A DNA stretch of 64,000 nucleotides. Source: an uncultured SAR86 cluster bacterium (GTDB taxonomy: Bacteria > Pseudomonadota > Gammaproteobacteria > Magnimaribacterales > AG-339-G14). The DNA lies in NCBI GenBank assembly GCA_902522825.1, contig CABYXE010000001.1, positions 62,001 to 126,000 on the forward strand, read 5' to 3'. How positions within the stretch are numbered: position 1 is the stretch's first letter; every line of letters starts with the position of its first letter. The notes beneath the pieces were generated by a model that saw nothing but the letters and a program-made list of their open reading frames with translations, made no database searches and was not told the DNA's origin. The translations under genes and the position numbers were made by a program. This document shows positions 43,976-54,719 of the stretch, piece after piece.

Positions 43976-44602
43976 ATGAAATATCACCATGGAAATTTAA
44001 AAGAAAAATTGATTCAGAGCGCTTATGACTGGATCTCTGAAAATGGTATTGAGGGCATAAGTCTAAGAAAAATTGCAAAGATTTCAAACGTTTCTCAAAC
44101 CGCTCCTTATAGACATTTTTCTTCGAAAGAACATCTTCTGGCAGATGTGACCAAACTAGGATTTGAAAATTTTTCATTTAAACTATCTTCTTTTAGGCAA
44201 AATTCTGACCCTATAGAAAACCTGGTTGATAGTGGGATTAAATATATTGATTTTGGTATGAAGAATCAGAATATTTTTAGCTTGATGTTTGACTACCCTC
44301 TTCCTAAAAGTGATTATCCAGAGCTTCTCTTATCGGCCAATAACGCATTTGCAATTCTTCAAAACAGAGTAAAGGTCCTCCACAAGAAAGACGCATCAAA
44401 AAATCAACTTAACAGCATGGCTTTACATGCTTTCACACATGGCTTATTAAATATTATTCAAATGAATGAAAGAATAGATCAAGGAACAAAAATTTCGACT
44501 AAAGACCTAGCTAAATCTTCAGATTTTTATAAAGCTTCAAAAAAGGTAAAAATTAATCTTCGAAAATTATTAAAGGATTTTGTTAAAAATCTAGAATTTT
44601 AA
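43976..44602 (+). CDS. TetR/AcrR family transcriptional regulator
   Basis: KEKLIQSAYDWISENGIEGISLRKIAKISNVSQTAPYRHFSSKEHLLADV HTH; start trimmed to ATG 43976. Confidence 0.92.
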   Translation: MKYHHGNLKEKLIQSAYDWISENGIEGISLRKIAKISNVSQTAPYRHFSSKEHLLADVTKLGFENFSFKLSSFRQNSDPIENLVDSGIKYIDFGMKNQNIFSLMFDYPLPKSDYPELLLSANNAFAILQNRVKVLHKKDASKNQLNSMALHAFTHGLLNIIQMNERIDQGTKISTKDLAKSSDFYKASKKVKINLRKLLKDFVKNLEF

Positions 44603-44646
44603 TAATATTGCATATGCTTTATTAATTAATGCTTTTTAAGATTTTC

Positions 44647-44913
44647 TTAAGTACTGTTCCAACTTGCAATTATATTTTTGTTTTCTTCTATCCATCTTTC
44701 TATTTGTAGGATTGCATAATCTTGACTCAATATAAGATCAAAATTTTCTTGCGGCATTGAATCTTTTTCTTTTGACATTAATTCGATTAAGACTAAAAGA
44801 TTTTTATTTTGCTCTTCGTACTCTCTCAATAATGGATGCTTTTTATCTTTAAATGTGTTTTTTATCTCCTCTAAAAGTGCACTCTTTAGTTCTTGTAATT
44901 CAAATACATCCAT
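44647..44913 (-). CDS. Hypothetical protein (88 aa, helical)
   Basis: Open frame with coding-like composition. Confidence 0.5.
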   Translation of the reverse strand: MDVFELQELKSALLEEIKNTFKDKKHPLLREYEEQNKNLLVLIELMSKEKDSMPQENFDLILSQDYAILQIERWIEENKNIIASWNST

Positions 44914-44946
44914 AAATAATTATAAGTGAATATTTATTTTTTAAAT

Positions 44947-46164
44947 TTAAATGGAAATTGCTTCAAAAGCTTCAGAAGCAATTCTAACAATTTCATTGAT
45001 TTCAGCTTCACCATGGGCGACCGATAAAAAATGATTGTGATAACTAGTAAGATACAATCCTCTTGATAAACATTCATCCGTCCATTCGACATGAAAATTT
45101 TTGGTTTGATCTTCAATCCTAAAATAAGGCATTGATGGCACTCCTGAAACTTTCATCTTTAAGCCAAATGCTTTTGCGGCAGAAGAAAGATTGTCTTTTA
45201 ACTTTAATCCATTAGTGTTCATAATTTCAATGGCATTCAAATTTTGAAGTTCTTCTAAAGTAGCTTTAGAAGCTGCCATTGGAGCAGAATTAAAAAATTG
45301 TGTTCCACTGAAATAGACTTTATTAGCCGCATCCTTTAAAGATGCTTTACCTACAAGAGCTGAAATTGGATAGCCATTTGCCATTGCTTTTCCTAAACAA
45401 ACTAAATCTGGACTAAATCCAAAAGCATTGTGAGAACCTTTTAGATCAATCCTGAATCCAGTTCTAACATCATCAACTATTAAAACAATATTATTTTCAC
45501 TACATTTCTTTTCAATATGTTTCCAATAACCTTCTTTAGGGAGAGAACTATCTTTTGATGTTGGGTGATCGTATGGACTAGAAATAAAACATGCTATCTC
45601 ACCACCAAATGACGAAATCATTTCATCAAATTCATCTAAATCATTCCATGAAATTGAAAGAACCTCTTCGCTATCAGAATCGATTATTCCTGGATTATTT
45701 TTATTTTGCATCCAGCCATTAGCACCATGATAACCATCTTTAATTTTTAAAATTTTTGTTTTTCCAGTCTCTGCTCTTGCAACCATAATCGCTAATTGGG
45801 TGCTGTCCCCGCCATTTTTTCCAAAAAGAGACCAATCAGCTATATCAACCATATCAGTTAAAGTTTCAGCTAGGTCTACCATTACTGGCGAGGCAACACT
45901 AACCGTGTTACCAAGATCGTATTGTGTTCTAGCGGCTTTATCTATCTTCGAATTGTTATACCCTAAAATCATGGGGCCCCATCCACAAATCAAATCTAAA
46001 TATTTGTTACCATCTATATCCCAAAAGTACGCATTTTTTGCTTTAGAAAAGAACTTAGGACCCTCCTCTCTTACCGCAAATTTATAATGCCCAAAAATAC
46101 CTCCGGGAATTAATTCCTGAGCTTTCAAAAAAAGTTCATCTGATTTTTTTTGTTCTAACTTCAT
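44947..46164 (-). CDS. Class III PLP-dependent aminotransferase (glutamate-1-semialdehyde aminomutase-like)
   Basis: LIPGGIFGHYKFA; YLDLICGWGPMILGY; VLIVDDVRTGFR; CLGKAMANGYPISALVGK. Confidence 0.9.
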   Translation of the reverse strand: MKLEQKKSDELFLKAQELIPGGIFGHYKFAVREEGPKFFSKAKNAYFWDIDGNKYLDLICGWGPMILGYNNSKIDKAARTQYDLGNTVSVASPVMVDLAETLTDMVDIADWSLFGKNGGDSTQLAIMVARAETGKTKILKIKDGYHGANGWMQNKNNPGIIDSDSEEVLSISWNDLDEFDEMISSFGGEIACFISSPYDHPTSKDSSLPKEGYWKHIEKKCSENNIVLIVDDVRTGFRIDLKGSHNAFGFSPDLVCLGKAMANGYPISALVGKASLKDAANKVYFSGTQFFNSAPMAASKATLEELQNLNAIEIMNTNGLKLKDNLSSAAKAFGLKMKVSGVPSMPYFRIEDQTKNFHVEWTDECLSRGLYLTSYHNHFLSVAHGEAEINEIVRIASEAFEAISI

Positions 46165-46190
46165 CTTTATAAATATCTTATCTAATAATG

Positions 46191-46281
46191 TGGCGGAGAG
46201 GGAGGGATTCGAACCCTCGATGCAGGATTACCACATACTCCCTTAGCAGGGGAGCGCTTTCAACCACTCAGCCACCTCTCC
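46191..46281 (-). tRNA. tRNA-Ser (GCT)
   Basis: Reverse complement GGAGAGGTGGCTGAGTGGTTGAAAGCGCTCCCCTGCTAAGGGAGTATGTGGTAATCCTGCATCGAGGGTTCGAATCCCTCCCTCTCCGCCA; long variable arm, anticodon GCT. Confidence 0.94.
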
Positions 46282-46302
46282 GAAAGAGGAATTGTAGATT
46301 TT

Positions 46303-47928
46303 TTAAGCTGATTGTCTAATGATATCTGCTGCTTTTTCAGCAATCATGATTGACGGTGCGTTAGTATTACCTCCGATCAATGTTGGCATAATTGACGCAT
46401 CAACAACTCTTAAATTATCCACGCCTTTTACTTTTAGATTATCATCAACAACAGCCATGTCATCATTACCCATTTTACAAGTTCCAACAGGATGATATAA
46501 AGTTTCCCCAGTATCGCGAACCCATTGATCTACTTCATCATCATTATCGACATTTAAATCTGGACTTGGTTTAGATTGTTCGCCTCGGTATTCGTCAAAC
46601 GCAGACTGCATAAATACTCTTCTTGATTCTCTAAAAGCATTTCTTGTATCAATAACATCCTGTTCTTCAGATAGATAATTTGGATACATTAAAGGCGGCT
46701 CACTAGGATCTGAACTTTTAAGTTCTAAGTGCCCTCTACTCTGAGGCCTCAAAATACAAATAACTGCACTAAATCCATGATTTGAATCAATTCCTTCTCT
46801 TCCATGAAGATCAGGTGAATGAAAAGAAGCATAGTGAATTTGCGTATCAGGAATATCTTTTTCAGGACTAGACTTAATAAAAGCTCCCGCACTAGTAGGC
46901 GGAAAAGCTGCGTCTCCTGTTCCTAATAACAAATACTTTAATCCTGAAAGTTGAGTTTTCAAAAAGCTAGCTGATCTGTGAAGAGTGACGGGTTGTGTGC
47001 AGTTAAAAGAATTTACAACGGCATAATGATCCTGAAGATTTTTTCCTACTCCTTTCAACTCATGTACAGTACTTATACCATGCTTAGCTAATTCAGATGA
47101 GTCTCCAATACCGCTGTTCATTAAGATTTGTGGAGAATTTATTGCCCCTGCAGATAAAATTACTTCTTTATTAGCTTTTACTTGAGTAATTTTTCCTTTT
47201 TGTTGATATTCAACTCCAATAGCTTTTTTACCTTCAAACAATACTTTGTTTACTTGGACATTAGTTTCAGTACTTAAATTTTTTCTTTTTAATGCTGGGT
47301 GTAAATAAGCTCTTGCAGAACTCCATCTTCTGGGCCCTAATTTTGTATCTGACATAGTGTGTTCATATCTAGAAAAACCTTCTTGTTCTTCTCCATTAAA
47401 ATCATTAGTGAAAGGAAATCCTGCTTGCTGACCTGCTTCTACAAAAACATCTAGTAACTCATCGTCAGTTCTTTCAGACTTTTTCACATGAAGAGGACCT
47501 TCGAAACCATGAAAATCTTTATCGCCTTCGCCATTAAAAGATTCAGCTTTTTTAAAATATGGCAAAACATTTTCATAAGACCAACCTTCATTTCCCATTT
47601 GTCGCCATAGATCATAGTCGTAAGCATGTCCTCTAATGTAAACCATTGCATTAATTGATGAGGAGCCCCCCCATCCTCTTCCTCTTGGCCAGTAAAGTTT
47701 TCTGTTATTAGTTGTAGATTCAGGTTCCGTTTCAAAACCATAATTTACGTCATTCTTAGTTGGTACAATCTGGGAGTAACCTGATGGCATATGAATAAAA
47801 AAGTTTTTATCTTTGCCTCCAGCTTCCAAAACCAAAACTGAATTTTCTCCGTTTTGAGACAGCCTGTTTGCCATAACGCATCCAGCGCTTCCAGCTCCAA
47901 CTACAATGTAATCAAAATTTTTTTCCAT
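46303..47928 (-). CDS. GMC-family oxidoreductase (choline dehydrogenase-like)
   Basis: DYIVVGAGSAGCVMANRLS; GRGWGGSSSINAMVYIRGHAYDYDLW; YHPVGTCKMG. Confidence 0.94.
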   Translation of the reverse strand: MEKNFDYIVVGAGSAGCVMANRLSQNGENSVLVLEAGGKDKNFFIHMPSGYSQIVPTKNDVNYGFETEPESTTNNRKLYWPRGRGWGGSSSINAMVYIRGHAYDYDLWRQMGNEGWSYENVLPYFKKAESFNGEGDKDFHGFEGPLHVKKSERTDDELLDVFVEAGQQAGFPFTNDFNGEEQEGFSRYEHTMSDTKLGPRRWSSARAYLHPALKRKNLSTETNVQVNKVLFEGKKAIGVEYQQKGKITQVKANKEVILSAGAINSPQILMNSGIGDSSELAKHGISTVHELKGVGKNLQDHYAVVNSFNCTQPVTLHRSASFLKTQLSGLKYLLLGTGDAAFPPTSAGAFIKSSPEKDIPDTQIHYASFHSPDLHGREGIDSNHGFSAVICILRPQSRGHLELKSSDPSEPPLMYPNYLSEEQDVIDTRNAFRESRRVFMQSAFDEYRGEQSKPSPDLNVDNDDEVDQWVRDTGETLYHPVGTCKMGNDDMAVVDDNLKVKGVDNLRVVDASIMPTLIGGNTNAPSIMIAEKAADIIRQSA

Positions 47929-47967
47929 GAAATCCTCTTTCCTTCTATATTTAAGATTTAATATATC

Positions 47968-48525
47968 TTATTTCCAAATCGTAACAAAGTCTTCTGTTTC
48001 AAGTTCAGGGATTTTTTTTGTTTTTCCATCAATTGAACCAATATATAGATAACCTATAACTATTTCTGATTCCTTAAGACCAAGCTCGACTGAAATTTCT
48101 CTATTAAAAGAAAATTTGCCAGTTCTCCAAATTCCTCCAAATCCCATATCATGAAAAGCTAGCAACATATTTTGGCCAGCTGCAGCTGTAGATAACTGTT
48201 GTTCAATTATTGGAACCTTAGGGTGCTCTTTAGTATTGGCAACTAAAACTATTATTAAAGGCGCTCTAAAAGGAGCACTTTTGTACTTTTCTAAAATTTC
48301 TGGCTTTGTGTTTGGATCTAATTTTTTTGCTGTACTAATAAATGCATCAGATAACTTATCTAAGCCCTTTCCAGTAATTTGAATAAATTTCCATGGTCTT
48401 ATCCAAGCATGATCCGGCGCTCTTAAAGCGCACTGATAAGCAATATCGAGTTGCTCTTCTGTTGGAATTGGATTAGTTAGTTTCGGGGAAGAGTTTCTGG
48501 TTAGTAAAGCATCTATGGTCTTCAT
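47968..48525 (-). CDS. Nitroreductase family protein (YdjA-like)
   Basis: ALRAPDHAWIRPWKFI; QQLSTAAAGQNMLLAFHDMGFGGIWRTG. Confidence 0.88.
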   Translation of the reverse strand: MKTIDALLTRNSSPKLTNPIPTEEQLDIAYQCALRAPDHAWIRPWKFIQITGKGLDKLSDAFISTAKKLDPNTKPEILEKYKSAPFRAPLIIVLVANTKEHPKVPIIEQQLSTAAAGQNMLLAFHDMGFGGIWRTGKFSFNREISVELGLKESEIVIGYLYIGSIDGKTKKIPELETEDFVTIWK

Positions 48526-48526
48526 A

Positions 48527-49744
48527 TTAATCTAACTCGAAAACATCATGAAGAGCCTTAACCGCATCTTCCGCATTGTCCCTAGAAACTACAACTGAAA
48601 TCTTTATTTCAGAAGTTGAAATCATATCTATATTGATATTTTTTTCTGCTAATGCAGAAAACATTTTTGTCGCTACTCCTGCATGAGATTTCATTCCAAC
48701 TCCCACTACAGAAACTTTACTAATTTCTTTGGCTAGCTCTACATTCCCGCCGCCTAACTCATCAGATAAATTATTTAATATTTTCGCTGCTTTGTCTGCA
48801 TCCTCATCCTTAACTGTGAAAGTAAAATCTGTGGTTTTATCTTCTGCAACGTTTTGAACAATAACATCTACTTCTATCCCTTCTTTACTAATTGGAGATA
48901 AAATCTTTGCAGCTATTCCTGGTAAATCTGGAACTTTTCTTATTATTAATTTCGAATCATTTTTTGTATGCGTAACGCCCGAAATCAAAGCATTTTCTAA
49001 ATTTTCATCTTCGTTATCAATCAAAGTACCTCCTCCTGGTTCAAAACTAGATAGAACTCTTATTGGCATATTAAATTTACTTGCGAATTCTACTGATCTT
49101 ATTTGAAGAACTTTAGCACCTAAACCAGAAAGTTCTAACATTTCCTCAAAGCATAATTTATCTATCTTTTTTGCTTTGTCATAAACTCTTGGGTCAGTGG
49201 TATAAACACCATCAACATCGGTATAAATCTGACACTCATTAGCTTTTAAAGCTACAGCCAATGCAACCGCTGAAGTATCTGATCCACCTCTTCCAAGAGT
49301 TGTAATATCTCCAGATTCGTTTATTCCTTGAAAACCAGTGATAACTGGCACTATGCCCTTTTTTATATCTTTTTCTAAGATACTCGTATCGATAGAGTTT
49401 ATTCTTGCCTTGCCATGAATTTGATCAGTTTTTAATCCTAATTGAAATGCTGTATACGACTTTGAAAGAAAATTTCTTTCTTTTAGAGCCATAGCTAATA
49501 ATGCAACAGAAACTTGCTCACCAGATGAAATCAATGCATCGTATTCTCTAGGATCTGGTTCTGATTGAATTTTTTTAGCAAGATCAATTAATCGCTGAGT
49601 TTCCCCTGCCATCGCTGATACAACAGCTACAACTTCTTTTCCATCTTGAATAGATTTTTCTATTAGATTTGCAACAGCATGAATCCTTTCTATGTTGGCA
49701 AGTGATGTGCCGCCAAACTTTTGAACTATTAAATTGGGAGTCAT
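48527..49744 (-). CDS. lysC: Aspartate kinase
   Basis: IVQKFGGTSLANIERI; ITTLGRGGSDTSAVALA; two C-terminal ACT domains. Confidence 0.95.
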   Translation of the reverse strand: MTPNLIVQKFGGTSLANIERIHAVANLIEKSIQDGKEVVAVVSAMAGETQRLIDLAKKIQSEPDPREYDALISSGEQVSVALLAMALKERNFLSKSYTAFQLGLKTDQIHGKARINSIDTSILEKDIKKGIVPVITGFQGINESGDITTLGRGGSDTSAVALAVALKANECQIYTDVDGVYTTDPRVYDKAKKIDKLCFEEMLELSGLGAKVLQIRSVEFASKFNMPIRVLSSFEPGGGTLIDNEDENLENALISGVTHTKNDSKLIIRKVPDLPGIAAKILSPISKEGIEVDVIVQNVAEDKTTDFTFTVKDEDADKAAKILNNLSDELGGGNVELAKEISKVSVVGVGMKSHAGVATKMFSALAEKNINIDMISTSEIKISVVVSRDNAEDAVKALHDVFELD

Positions 49745-49748
49745 TGTT

Positions 49749-52334
49749 TTACTTTAGTAAGTTTTCTACTTCTTCAAGAGCTAAATCTATTTTTTCAATA
49801 TTACCGCCGCCAGCTTGAGCAAAATCCTTTTTCCCGCCACCCTTAGCATCAATTATTTTTGAACAGGATTCTAGCAAATTTCTTGCGTCTATCGTATCTA
49901 TCAAGTCATCTGAAACAGAAATGATTGCCATAGCTTTAGATTGAAAATTTCCCAACAAAACTATCACTGCTTGTCCTACAGAGTTCTTTAATGAATCCAA
50001 GGATCCTCTAAGACTTGATAAATTAATATCATCTAGTCTTTTGATAAGAACATGCATTTGATTTATCGTTTTAAACTCTTCTTTTAAACTTAAAATTAAA
50101 CGTTCATTTTGTTTTTGTTCTACTTTTTTTAATCTTTCTTGATAGCTCTTTAATAGATTACTTGATTCTTTTATTTTATTAGGAATATTGCTTATCTCGA
50201 CTCCTAAGAAAGAAGATAACTCTAATAGTTCATTTTTAGAACTCATTATAATTTCTTCAGCAGCCTCGTTTGAAACAGCTTCAATTCTTCTAATTCCTGA
50301 AGATATGCTTGATTCAGATAGTATTTTAAACAACTTTATTTCACCCGAACTTTTGACGTGAGTTCCTCCACATAGTTCAATTGAAAAATCTCCCCCTATT
50401 TTTAATACACGAACTTTTTCGCCATACTTTTCTCCAAAAAATGCCAATGCACCAATTTTTATTGCTTGATCATAAGAAGATTCAAAAATTTCTGTTTTGA
50501 TATTGTTTTTAACAATTTCATTAACTTGATGGTCAATTTTTGTTATTTCATCTTTGCTCAAAGCCTTGTGATGAGAAAAATCAAATCTTAATTTTTCATC
50601 ATTTACCAATGAGCCCTTTTGTTCTACATGAGTTCCTAAAATATCTCTTAGCGATGCATGCATTAAATGTGTAGCCGAATGATTAGATTCAATTTTGCGT
50701 CTTTTTTTTGAGTCAATTTCCATCAATACATTTTGGTCCTTTTTAAACGAACCATTTTCTATCTTTGCAAAATGAATAAAATTACTACCTGATTTTTGAG
50801 TATCAGTAACTTGCGCAGAACCAATATCAGCTTTGATAAAACCAGAATCTCCTATTTGGCCTCCTGATTCAGCGTAAAAAGGAGTTTTATCTGTTATAAA
50901 TAAACATTCTCCTGAATCAACATTATCGACCTCTACACCGTCTTGAAAGATTAATTTAATTTGAGCCTCGGATGACTCTTGCTCATATCCTACAAATTTA
51001 GTTTCTTGATCTAAAGTAATTGAAGAAGGAATTAAAGCAGAAAAGGAACTAGATTCTTTTGCCATTTTTCTTTGATTTTCCATGCAACGTTCATAACTCT
51101 CTATGTCTACCTCAAGGTTTTTTTCTCTAGCTAAATCTATTGTCATGTCTAAAGGAAACCCATACGTATCGTAAAGCTTAAAAGCTAACTCTCCTGGAAT
51201 AGTTTCTGTTTTAAGTGAAATCAGTTCCTCTTCTAATAAGCTCATTCCAGTCATCAATGTATGACTAAATTGGTTTTCTTCATTTTCTAAAGAATCTTTT
51301 ATTAAATCTCTATTTTGAATCAACTCAGGATAAGTGCTGCCGAGACTATTAACCAGGATATCTATCGCCTTAGATAGAATATGATTTTCATTAGGGTTCA
51401 GTTTATGAGCATGTCGTAACGCTCTTCTTATAATTCTCCTCAAAACATAGCTTCGCCCTTCATTTCCTATGAGAACTCCATCAGAGAGCAGAAAAGAAGA
51501 AGATCTTAAATGATCTGCAATAACTCTTAACGAGGGATCAAATAGATTTTTTACATTTAATATTTCAGCAATATTTTTTATTAAAACCTCAAATATATCG
51601 GTCTTGTAATTATCATTTGTGTTTTGCATTACAGCAGTAATTCTTTCGAATCCCATTCCAGTATCCACAGAAGGCTTGGGCAAAGGCGACATATTTCCTT
51701 TTGCATCTCTATCGAATTGCATAAATACAAGATTATAAATTTCTATATATCTATCTCCAGACTCATTTCCTTCAGCAGGAGGATCTCCAATAAAATCATC
51801 TCCGTGATCGTAAAATATCTCAGAACAAGGACCACAGGGTCCTGTATCTCCCATTGACCAAAAATTATCTTCATCCAATCTATTAATTCTCTCTTTTGGA
51901 ACTCCTATCTTGTTGAGCCATATATTTTCTGATTCATCGTCACCTACATGAACGGTTATCCATAACTTTTCTTTCGGCAACTTATATTTTTCTGTTAGTA
52001 ATTCCCAAGCAAATTTAATGGCATCTTCTTTAAAATAGTCGCCAAAGCTAAAATTTCCTAACATTTCAAAAAAGGTATGGTGTCTTAAGGTATATCCAAC
52101 ATTTTCAAGATCATTATGTTTTCCTCCAGCTCTTATACATTTTTGCGAGGAAGTCGCTCTTTTGAGAGAAGTTTTTTCTGATCCAAGAAATACATCTTTG
52201 AATTGAATCATTCCAGCATTAGTAAATAATAAAGTCGGATCATTTTGAGGTACCAACGAAGAACTTTTTACATGCTCATGATTTTTTTCTTTAAAAAAGT
52301 CTAAAAAGGTTTGTCGAACTTCAGAGGAATGCAT
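49749..52334 (-). CDS. alaS: Alanyl-tRNA synthetase
   Basis: TFLDFFKEKNHEHVKSSSLVPQNDPTLLFTNAGM; SNHSATHLMHASLR; LCGGTHVKSSGEI. Confidence 0.97.
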   Translation of the reverse strand: MHSSEVRQTFLDFFKEKNHEHVKSSSLVPQNDPTLLFTNAGMIQFKDVFLGSEKTSLKRATSSQKCIRAGGKHNDLENVGYTLRHHTFFEMLGNFSFGDYFKEDAIKFAWELLTEKYKLPKEKLWITVHVGDDESENIWLNKIGVPKERINRLDEDNFWSMGDTGPCGPCSEIFYDHGDDFIGDPPAEGNESGDRYIEIYNLVFMQFDRDAKGNMSPLPKPSVDTGMGFERITAVMQNTNDNYKTDIFEVLIKNIAEILNVKNLFDPSLRVIADHLRSSSFLLSDGVLIGNEGRSYVLRRIIRRALRHAHKLNPNENHILSKAIDILVNSLGSTYPELIQNRDLIKDSLENEENQFSHTLMTGMSLLEEELISLKTETIPGELAFKLYDTYGFPLDMTIDLAREKNLEVDIESYERCMENQRKMAKESSSFSALIPSSITLDQETKFVGYEQESSEAQIKLIFQDGVEVDNVDSGECLFITDKTPFYAESGGQIGDSGFIKADIGSAQVTDTQKSGSNFIHFAKIENGSFKKDQNVLMEIDSKKRRKIESNHSATHLMHASLRDILGTHVEQKGSLVNDEKLRFDFSHHKALSKDEITKIDHQVNEIVKNNIKTEIFESSYDQAIKIGALAFFGEKYGEKVRVLKIGGDFSIELCGGTHVKSSGEIKLFKILSESSISSGIRRIEAVSNEAAEEIIMSSKNELLELSSFLGVEISNIPNKIKESSNLLKSYQERLKKVEQKQNERLILSLKEEFKTINQMHVLIKRLDDINLSSLRGSLDSLKNSVGQAVIVLLGNFQSKAMAIISVSDDLIDTIDARNLLESCSKIIDAKGGGKKDFAQAGGGNIEKIDLALEEVENLLK

Positions 52335-52341
52335 TTTTTAT

Positions 52342-53043
52342 TTAAAAAAGCTCCGATAATAAATCTGTAAAAATTTTCCATGATCTTGCATCGGCGTTTT
52401 TAGAATATACAGCCCCAAAATCTGGATCATTTGCTTCAGGATTTGTGAATGAATGCATTGCATCGCCAAAAACATGCAATTGCCAATCAACTTTTTTAAT
52501 TGTCATTTCCTCCCTGAAAGATTCTATTTGGTCTTGCCCAACCATAGGATCTAATTGTCCGTGAAGAGCTAAAACTTTGGCTTTGATTTCATTTGAAGAA
52601 TTTTCAGGTCCAGCTAAAAATCCATGAAAACTAACCGCACCTTTAATATCAGCTCCCGTTCTAGCTAAGTCTAAAGCTACCAAACCTCCGAAACAGTAAC
52701 CCATTATTACTATTTTACTAGAATCTATAGTTTCAATTTTTGTAACTGCATCTAAAGCTGCAAGAACTCTTCTGCTCAATTCTTCTCTATCGTCAAGAAG
52801 CGGTTGCATCATCGACTGGTTTTCTTCTACGGAAGTTCCAATCTTTCCATCTCCATACATATCTAAAGCAAATGCTGCATATCCTAGCTGAGTTAATAGA
52901 TTTGCTTTCTCTTCAACAAATGCATCTCGGCCTGACCAAGTATGGGCAATTAAAATACATGGATGAGATTCTCCCTCAGGTTGAGCTAAATAACCTTCAA
53001 AAGAATTTTCTCCTGATTTGTATACTACGTTTTCTGTCTTCAT
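52342..53043 (-). CDS. Dienelactone hydrolase family protein
   Basis: [35 protein letters not shown]. Confidence 0.9.
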   Translation of the reverse strand: MKTENVVYKSGENSFEGYLAQPEGESHPCILIAHTWSGRDAFVEEKANLLTQLGYAAFALDMYGDGKIGTSVEENQSMMQPLLDDREELSRRVLAALDAVTKIETIDSSKIVIMGYCFGGLVALDLARTGADIKGAVSFHGFLAGPENSSNEIKAKVLALHGQLDPMVGQDQIESFREEMTIKKVDWQLHVFGDAMHSFTNPEANDPDFGAVYSKNADARSWKIFTDLLSELF

Positions 53044-53567
53044 ATTTTCTGCTCCTTAAGTTCTTTTTTAAACCTAATATAGTTTTCTGCATAATGACTT
53101 GCACTGCCAATTAGAATATCTTTCATAGAAGGATCTAATTCTTTTTTTACTTTAGCGGGTGAACCCATTACAAGAGAATAGTCAGGTATTTCCATGCCTT
53201 CTGTAACAAGAGAATTTGCTCCTATAAGACAATTTTTTCCTATTTTAGCTCCGTTGAGAATGACGCTATTTATACCAATTAGGGAATTATCTCCAATAGA
53301 ACATCCATGAAGCATCACTTTATGTCCAACTGTTACATTTTTGCCAATTTCTAAAGGATGTCCTGGATCTGCATGCAAAACTGATAAGTCTTGAATATTT
53401 GAGTTCTCTCCTATTTTGATATCCTCTACGTCTCCTCTAATTACGGCGCCAAACCAAACACTTACATTTTTTCCTAAAAATACTCTTCCCATTACTGATG
53501 CTGATGGAGCAACAAAATAATCATCGCCATCTGTAATAACCGTATGGTCACCTAATTTATAAATCAT
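53040..53567 (-). CDS. Gamma carbonic anhydrase family protein (hexapeptide repeat)
   Basis: [53 protein letters not shown]. Confidence 0.92.
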   Translation of the reverse strand: MIYKLGDHTVITDGDDYFVAPSASVMGRVFLGKNVSVWFGAVIRGDVEDIKIGENSNIQDLSVLHADPGHPLEIGKNVTVGHKVMLHGCSIGDNSLIGINSVILNGAKIGKNCLIGANSLVTEGMEIPDYSLVMGSPAKVKKELDPSMKDILIGSASHYAENYIRFKKELKEQKI

Positions 53568-54126
53568 AATCGAATTTTATATCTAATAAGTCTAAAAAGT
53601 TAATTGTAAAAGCTAATGTTAACCCCCAAATTTCAAATTTTTCAAAGTTAAACACAGGTGTTTTAAAAGTTTCCCCATTATAGTTAGTTACTTTTTCCGA
53701 GATATTAGGGTCATTTTTAAAAAAAGATAAAGGAACATGAAAAATTTCTGAAACTTCTTTTGAGTTTGCCGTGAAACATAGATTTTCCTCAATTAATCCA
53801 ATAAAGGGGGTTACACTTAATCCAAACCTTGATTTTAAGGTATCTAATTCACCTATTACTTTAATTTTACTTGCATCTAAGTCAATTTCTTCTACTGCTT
53901 CTCTAAGCGCAGTTTCGAGAAGAGAATTATCTTTTTTTTCTCTTTTGCCGCCTGGATAAGCTACTTCCCCCGGATGACTGGGTAAGTTTTTTGATCTCTC
54001 TGTCATCACAATAAATAACTCATCGTCTCTTTCGTAACAAATTATTAAAACTGCTGCTTGAGGCGAATCTTCTATGTATCCGTTAGGAGTATAATTTTTA
54101 AGTTTTGATTTTAAGGTAGATATCAT
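53557..54126 (-). CDS. NUDIX hydrolase (CoA pyrophosphatase-like)
   Basis: [34 protein letters not shown]. Confidence 0.9.
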   Translation of the reverse strand: MISTLKSKLKNYTPNGYIEDSPQAAVLIICYERDDELFIVMTERSKNLPSHPGEVAYPGGKREKKDNSLLETALREAVEEIDLDASKIKVIGELDTLKSRFGLSVTPFIGLIEENLCFTANSKEVSEIFHVPLSFFKNDPNISEKVTNYNGETFKTPVFNFEKFEIWGLTLAFTINFLDLLDIKFDYDL

Positions 54127-54185
54127 TTTTAAAGGTATTAAAGATCAATTATACTTCTGATTCTTTTTAATTAACGAAATTTATC

Positions 54186-54719
54186 TTGAATTATTGTCCT
54201 AATTGCTCTGCAAAAGTATCTCTTAAAATCCCCGAGGGAGATAATAGAGAAAGATACGTTTGCGACTCATGCAACACAATACATTACTCAAATCCAAATG
54301 TGGTTGTGGGTACATTACCGGCATTTGAAGATAAAATTCTACTTTGCAAAAGAGCCATAGAGCCAAGAGTTGGTCTTTGGACAGTGCCTGCTGGATTTTT
54401 AGAAAATGGAGAGTCCTTACTTCAAGGAGCTTGGAGAGAAACCAAAGAAGAAACTCAAGCAGAAGTGGACATGAAAGAAATATTAACGATATTTAATATA
54501 CCTCAAATAAATCAAATTTATGTAATTTATAGAGCAGATATTGAAGACAATTCATTTGGTCCAACCTCTGAAAGTCTAGATGTACAGTTATTTTCTTATG
54601 ATGAAGTTCCTTGGGAAGAATTGGCTTTTCCATTCGTTCCAAAAACAATTAATCATTACTATGAATGTTTGAAGACTAAAAAATTTAATCTTCATACTGA
54701 AGATATAATTAGAAGGTAG
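54186..54719 (+). CDS. NUDIX hydrolase with N-terminal zinc ribbon
   Basis: CPNCS...CDSCNTIHYSNPNVVVG; GFLENGESLLQGAWRETKEETQAEV Nudix box; TTG start. Confidence 0.88.
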   Translation: MNYCPNCSAKVSLKIPEGDNRERYVCDSCNTIHYSNPNVVVGTLPAFEDKILLCKRAIEPRVGLWTVPAGFLENGESLLQGAWRETKEETQAEVDMKEILTIFNIPQINQIYVIYRADIEDNSFGPTSESLDVQLFSYDEVPWEELAFPFVPKTINHYYECLKTKKFNLHTEDIIRR

